A stretch of DNA of 5,972 nt from Sulfurimonas sp. (GTDB lineage Bacteria; Campylobacterota; Campylobacteria; Campylobacterales; Sulfurimonadaceae): contig JAUSKV010000352.1 in the NCBI GenBank assembly GCA_030646745.1, positions 1 to 5,972 on the forward strand. The letters are read 5' to 3'. Both the position numbers and the translations under genes were made by a program. Under the pieces are notes generated by a model, which saw nothing but the letters and a program-made list of their open reading frames with translations, was not told the origin of the DNA and did no database searches. Each line of letters starts with the position of its first letter. Position 1 is the stretch's first letter. Shown one piece after another: positions 4,508-5,972 of this stretch.

Positions 4508-4906
4508 ATGTATCAACTTACTGCAATATTTAACAAAATCTGTCTTAATGATGTCTTACATGACCTCTGCGAACGCAAAATCGAGGGCATAACAGTTATC
4601 GATGTTATAGGTAAAGGCGGCATTGGTTTTATCGAAGAGGGAGGAACTCCAGACCTCGACCCGAAAGTAAAAATTGAAATCATTCTCTCAAACGATGAAT
4701 ACAAAGAGAGTGCAAAAGAGGCAATCCGAGCTAACACACAAGATTTAGGGCATGGAGCAGGAAAAATATGGGTGATACAAGTGCTAGAAGTAGAGCGAAT
4801 CCGAACAGGAGAAAAAAACGAAGCAGCACTTACACAATCGCACATAAGCAAAAAGATGGGTTCGAGTGAAAGTTATTTCACAACAATAGACACTCCCGCG
4901 AGTTAA
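4508..4906 (+). CDS. P-II family signalling protein (divergent GlnB/GlnK-like)
   Basis: P-II proteins are trimeric sensors of ATP/ADP and 2-oxoglutarate that act by binding partner proteins through the T-loop. The start has an AAGGA ribosome site 7 nt upstream. Family landmarks are VIGKGGIGF (33-41), PKVKIEII (52-59), GAGKIWVIQV with Lys86, and ERIRTGEKNEAAL with Arg97 and Arg99, matching nucleotide-binding residues of E. coli GlnB. Differences are a T-loop (about 36-52) roughly five residues shorter with no tyrosine, so no GlnB-type Tyr51 uridylylation, and a 20-residue C-terminal tail (132 aa against 112). The usual GDG before the lysine is GAG. There is no amtB, glnA or nif gene beside it, so its partner is unknown. 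A non-canonical P-II subgroup is likely. Confidence 0.85.
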   Translation: MYQLTAIFNKICLNDVLHDLCERKIEGITVIDVIGKGGIGFIEEGGTPDLDPKVKIEIILSNDEYKESAKEAIRANTQDLGHGAGKIWVIQVLEVERIRTGEKNEAALTQSHISKKMGSSESYFTTIDTPAS

Positions 4907-4972
4907 CTATTCTTTCAAAACCGATGGTTTACACTCTTTGCTGAGTGCTTGCTTTCGGTAGATAATAGTTAA
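4903..4972. terminator. Nested palindrome between convergent genes, likely bidirectional terminator
   Basis: Outer arms TTAACTATT (4903-4911) and AATAGTTAA (4964-4972) enclose ACCGA (4920-4924) / TCGGT (4955-4959), which enclose CACTC (4932-4936) / GAGTG (4943-4947) around TTTGCT. Each outer arm contains the stop codon of one convergent gene. An alternative small hairpin is AAACC-GAT-GGTTT (4918-4930). There is no strong T-run, so the terminator role is inferred from position and symmetry. Confidence 0.5.
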
Positions 4973-5958
4973 AACTGATAAGTAAACTTAAAACCTCCGA
5001 TTGTGTCTATTTCATTTTTTCCTTGAATATAAGAGGGCTGTGATTGATAGAAAAATGTTAATTTTTGACCCTCATAGTATAAACTGGCTCCCGTATAAAG
5101 GGCAGCGCTAAATCCACTTTTATTAACCTGATAGCCCTCTTTTTTGCTTCTATCTAAGATGTAAGAGTACCCCAACAGTTCACCATTTATCCCGACATCA
5201 CAAGACCAACCAATGCCCTCATGTTTTTTGTACGATTGCAACAGTGAGGCCTCTTCTTTAAGATAGGGGTAATTAACATTAAAATTCTCTATGTAATTTT
5301 CACCAAAGCGAAAAATTGTTCCGGCAAAAGCATCTGTTATAAAATTACCGGCCTGAATACCGAAATGTGTAAATAAGTCTGCATTTAATCCATTTGAATA
5401 ATGGTATTGCCAACTTTTTTGACCTCGACGCAAAAGTACATTCATTGTCAATTCTGTCCCTATTTGTGTGCCCCAGCCTTTTGGTTCTGTATTGCCGATT
5501 ATTTTATGCGTTGTAATTTGTAGCCACTCTGCACCGGACTCTTCTCCGACAACACCCAGTTCTATGCGTCGTTCTTCAAAACTCGTACTGTCCCATTCAA
5601 ACAGATACGATGCTAATGCTAAATATCCGGCATATGCCATATCATTATATTGCGGTGTAGATATTCGTGTATCAGTGGGAGTCATAATTATCTGTGTCAA
5701 ACTCATTCCGGCATTATGCTGTCGTGATTCATCCATTGTAACAGGAGGAATAGCATTGGCAATATCAAACATAAGAGTGCTGTAACCGTTTGAAATGTTA
5801 TTTTCTTTATTCTCAAATGTGTTGTCTAACCAACTGACACCGATACCGTTTGTAAAATGGCGATCCCTCCCGGCAAAGACATCGTTGTACCACAAAAATG
5901 AAAACTGGTCAGCATCCAGAATTTGTACAGATAAAAGCAGTAGTAATTTATATTTCAT
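4969..5958 (-). CDS. lpxR: Outer-membrane lipid A 3'-O-deacylase (LpxR/DUF2219 family)
   Basis: LpxR removes the 3'-acyloxyacyl group of lipid A at the outer membrane, altering surface charge and immune recognition. The 329-aa protein begins with MKYKLLLLLSVQILDA, a signal peptide. Cleavage after Ala16 puts the Asn-Asp pair of WYNDVF (Asn25-Asp26) at mature positions 9-10, as in Salmonella LpxR. The family block HFTNGIGVSWL follows. QITTH (Gln147, His151), with GW at 161-162, matches the catalytic Gln/His spacing. The rest alternates like beta-barrel strands, and the C-terminus FTYQF ends in Phe, as outer-membrane barrels do. No strong ribosome site is seen before the ATG at 5958, and only 14 bases of upstream sequence are visible. 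It converges on the P-II-like gene. Family assignment is firm; the activity is inferred. Confidence 0.85.
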   Translation of the reverse strand: MKYKLLLLLSVQILDADQFSFLWYNDVFAGRDRHFTNGIGVSWLDNTFENKENNISNGYSTLMFDIANAIPPVTMDESRQHNAGMSLTQIIMTPTDTRISTPQYNDMAYAGYLALASYLFEWDSTSFEERRIELGVVGEESGAEWLQITTHKIIGNTEPKGWGTQIGTELTMNVLLRRGQKSWQYHYSNGLNADLFTHFGIQAGNFITDAFAGTIFRFGENYIENFNVNYPYLKEEASLLQSYKKHEGIGWSCDVGINGELLGYSYILDRSKKEGYQVNKSGFSAALYTGASLYYEGQKLTFFYQSQPSYIQGKNEIDTIGGFKFTYQF

Positions 5959-5972
5959 CTAAAACTACTTTT

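Noticed and set aside
4513..4851. 112-codon frame opposite the P-II-like gene
   Set aside because: It is fully antisense to a strongly conserved P-II core; its Ser/Ile/Pro-rich content is typical of shadow translation.
5468..5785. 105-codon frame opposite lpxR
   Set aside because: It is antisense to the LpxR catalytic region and no family is recognised.

Overview
This window looks like chromosomal DNA from an AT-rich member of the Campylobacterota (Sulfurimonas/Arcobacter-like). That placement is inference. It rests on low GC, Lys/Asn/Ile-rich proteins, a T-tract followed by an extended -10 (TGnTAnAAT) promoter, and the style of the ZnuA, RibA and ArsC proteins. No rRNA or other marker gene is present to fix the taxonomy.

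Left part (1-3200, minus strand): a compact metal-uptake operon reads znuA-znuC-znuB-ribA. It encodes a periplasmic zinc-binding protein with a His-rich loop, an ATPase, an ABC-3 family permease and GTP cyclohydrolase II, itself a zinc enzyme. The genes touch or nearly touch: 4 nt between znuA and znuC, TAATG between znuC and znuB, and TAA directly followed by ATG between znuB and ribA. Two copies of a 17-bp palindrome built on TGCGACT-N-AGTCGCA lie just upstream of znuA. They have the 7-1-7 form typical of Fur/Zur-family operators. Below ribA, a further minus-strand gene (MARDSLIGGAL...) begins and runs out of the window.

Middle (3200-4500): a plus-strand arsC-type reductase gene has its own promoter and a leader holding two tiny ORFs linked to each other and to arsC by ATGA overlaps. 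Next comes an accessory-looking stretch of about 600 bp. It contains four GC-rich REP-like hairpins that share ends (TTCCC...GGGAA, mostly followed by CGAG) but differ in stem sequence. It also contains a DUF5710-type gene cut short by one hairpin, and a second copy of the start of the window-edge gene, cut after five codons by another hairpin.

Right part (4500-5972): a plus-strand P-II-like signalling protein with a short T-loop lacking the uridylylated tyrosine converges on a minus-strand outer-membrane lipid A 3'-O-deacylase (LpxR family). The two genes end inside the arms of one nested palindrome, a likely bidirectional terminator.

The conventional genes are assigned with good confidence. 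The most interesting material is the REP-like hairpin family and what it has done to neighbouring genes, the duplicated gene start, and the twin operator at znuA. I did not find clear evidence of a wholly new multi-gene system.
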